Shown here: positions 63,748-64,000 of the stretch, piece after piece
Layout: each line of letters begins with the position of its first letter
How positions within the stretch are numbered: the first letter of the stretch is position 1
Assembly (NCBI GenBank): GCA_003344405.1
Contig: NOWV01000019.1
Span: forward strand, 496,001 to 560,000
DNA: 64,000 nucleotides
Source of the DNA: Trichoplax sp. H2
Taxonomy: Eukaryota; Placozoa; Uniplacotomia; Trichoplacea
Direction of reading: 5' to 3'
Notes under the pieces: model-generated
Databases searched by the model: none
Told to the model about the DNA's origin: nothing
What the model saw: only the letters and a program-made list of their open reading frames with translations
Made by a program: the position numbers and the translations under genes

Positions 63748-64000
63748 CTATATAATGGGTATGTAACGTAGATATTGAAGGTTTGATGATTTGGCCGATC
63801 GATGTAATAAAAAAGGGAAACCTAAATAATAACAGAATATAGAACTTTCAGCTTTAGCAGCCCTCTGAATATTTTAGTAACCTCCAGTCCTAATTATGGT
63901 TTCAGCTGCAACAACTAAAAGCTTAGCTATTCACGGCTATAAAATAAAAATTTATCTATATTTTCGTAGTACTGTATAGTTAAATTTTTTAACAGCTAAT
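63748..64000. other. Upstream intron or exon region of the receptor gene, unresolved
   Basis: The most 5' exon seen (63648-63747) starts in phase 2, so coding sequence must continue upstream. I found no exon with convincing homology in these last 250 bp. Confidence 0.4.

Noticed and set aside
1-64000. tRNA, rRNA, CRISPR or bacterial operon structure
   Set aside because: No cloverleaf, rRNA stretch or regular spacer array was seen on either strand; the intron-rich genes exclude a prokaryotic source.

Overview
This is AT-rich eukaryotic DNA from an animal. Genes are split into many short exons by mostly short GT-AG introns. The gene set is metazoan: an ELK/KCNH potassium channel, PA2G4, ZC3H15, PAN2, a receptor with MAM, kringle and SRCR domains, and an NB-ARC protein ending in ZU5-UPA-Death domains. 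Divergence from vertebrate proteins, compact introns and the SRCR/NB-ARC content suggest an early-branching animal, most likely a placozoan of the Trichoplax kind. That assignment is inference; I could not search a database. All exon models were built by hand from reading frame, splice sites, phase continuity and remembered family sequences. Coding lengths and junction phases agree for every multi-exon model.

Layout. 1.7-8.5 kb (+): an 11-exon ELK-type voltage-gated K+ channel with an unusual S4. 9.4-12.7 kb (-): ZC3H15, 11 exons. 12.7-14.9 kb: a divergent intergenic region packed with a TACTGTA/TACAGTA heptamer, hairpins and a pentanucleotide repeat. 14.9-18.6 kb (+): PA2G4/EBP1, 15 exons, with an 83-bp triplication in intron 1. 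19.7-22.6 kb (+): a protein resembling Uma2/PD-(D/E)XK nucleases. 23.8-31.0 kb (-): PAN2, 27 exons. 31-48 kb: a gene-poor, repeat-rich block with a pair of long inverted repeats about 9 kb apart, a 126-bp satellite, a ~100-bp tandem array and one small secreted-peptide gene (35.9 kb, +). 48.2-54.8 kb (+): a 7-exon gene for a ~1602-residue NB-ARC/acidic linker/ZU5/UPA/Death protein. 57.5 kb to the right edge (-): a single-pass receptor, 5' end outside the window, with MAM-kringle-SRCR-SRCR-MAM-TM-tail order.

How the genes relate. PA2G4, ZC3H15 and PAN2 are housekeeping genes of translation and mRNA turnover; the first two lie head to head and may share regulatory DNA. The NB-ARC/ZU5/UPA/Death gene and the SRCR receptor look like innate-immunity or cell-death components. 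The most novel item is the NB-ARC gene, which joins an NLR/Apaf-type NTPase to the C-terminal module of PIDD/UNC5 proteins. Next are the histidine-substituted voltage sensor, the Uma2-like nuclease-fold gene and the heptamer cluster.
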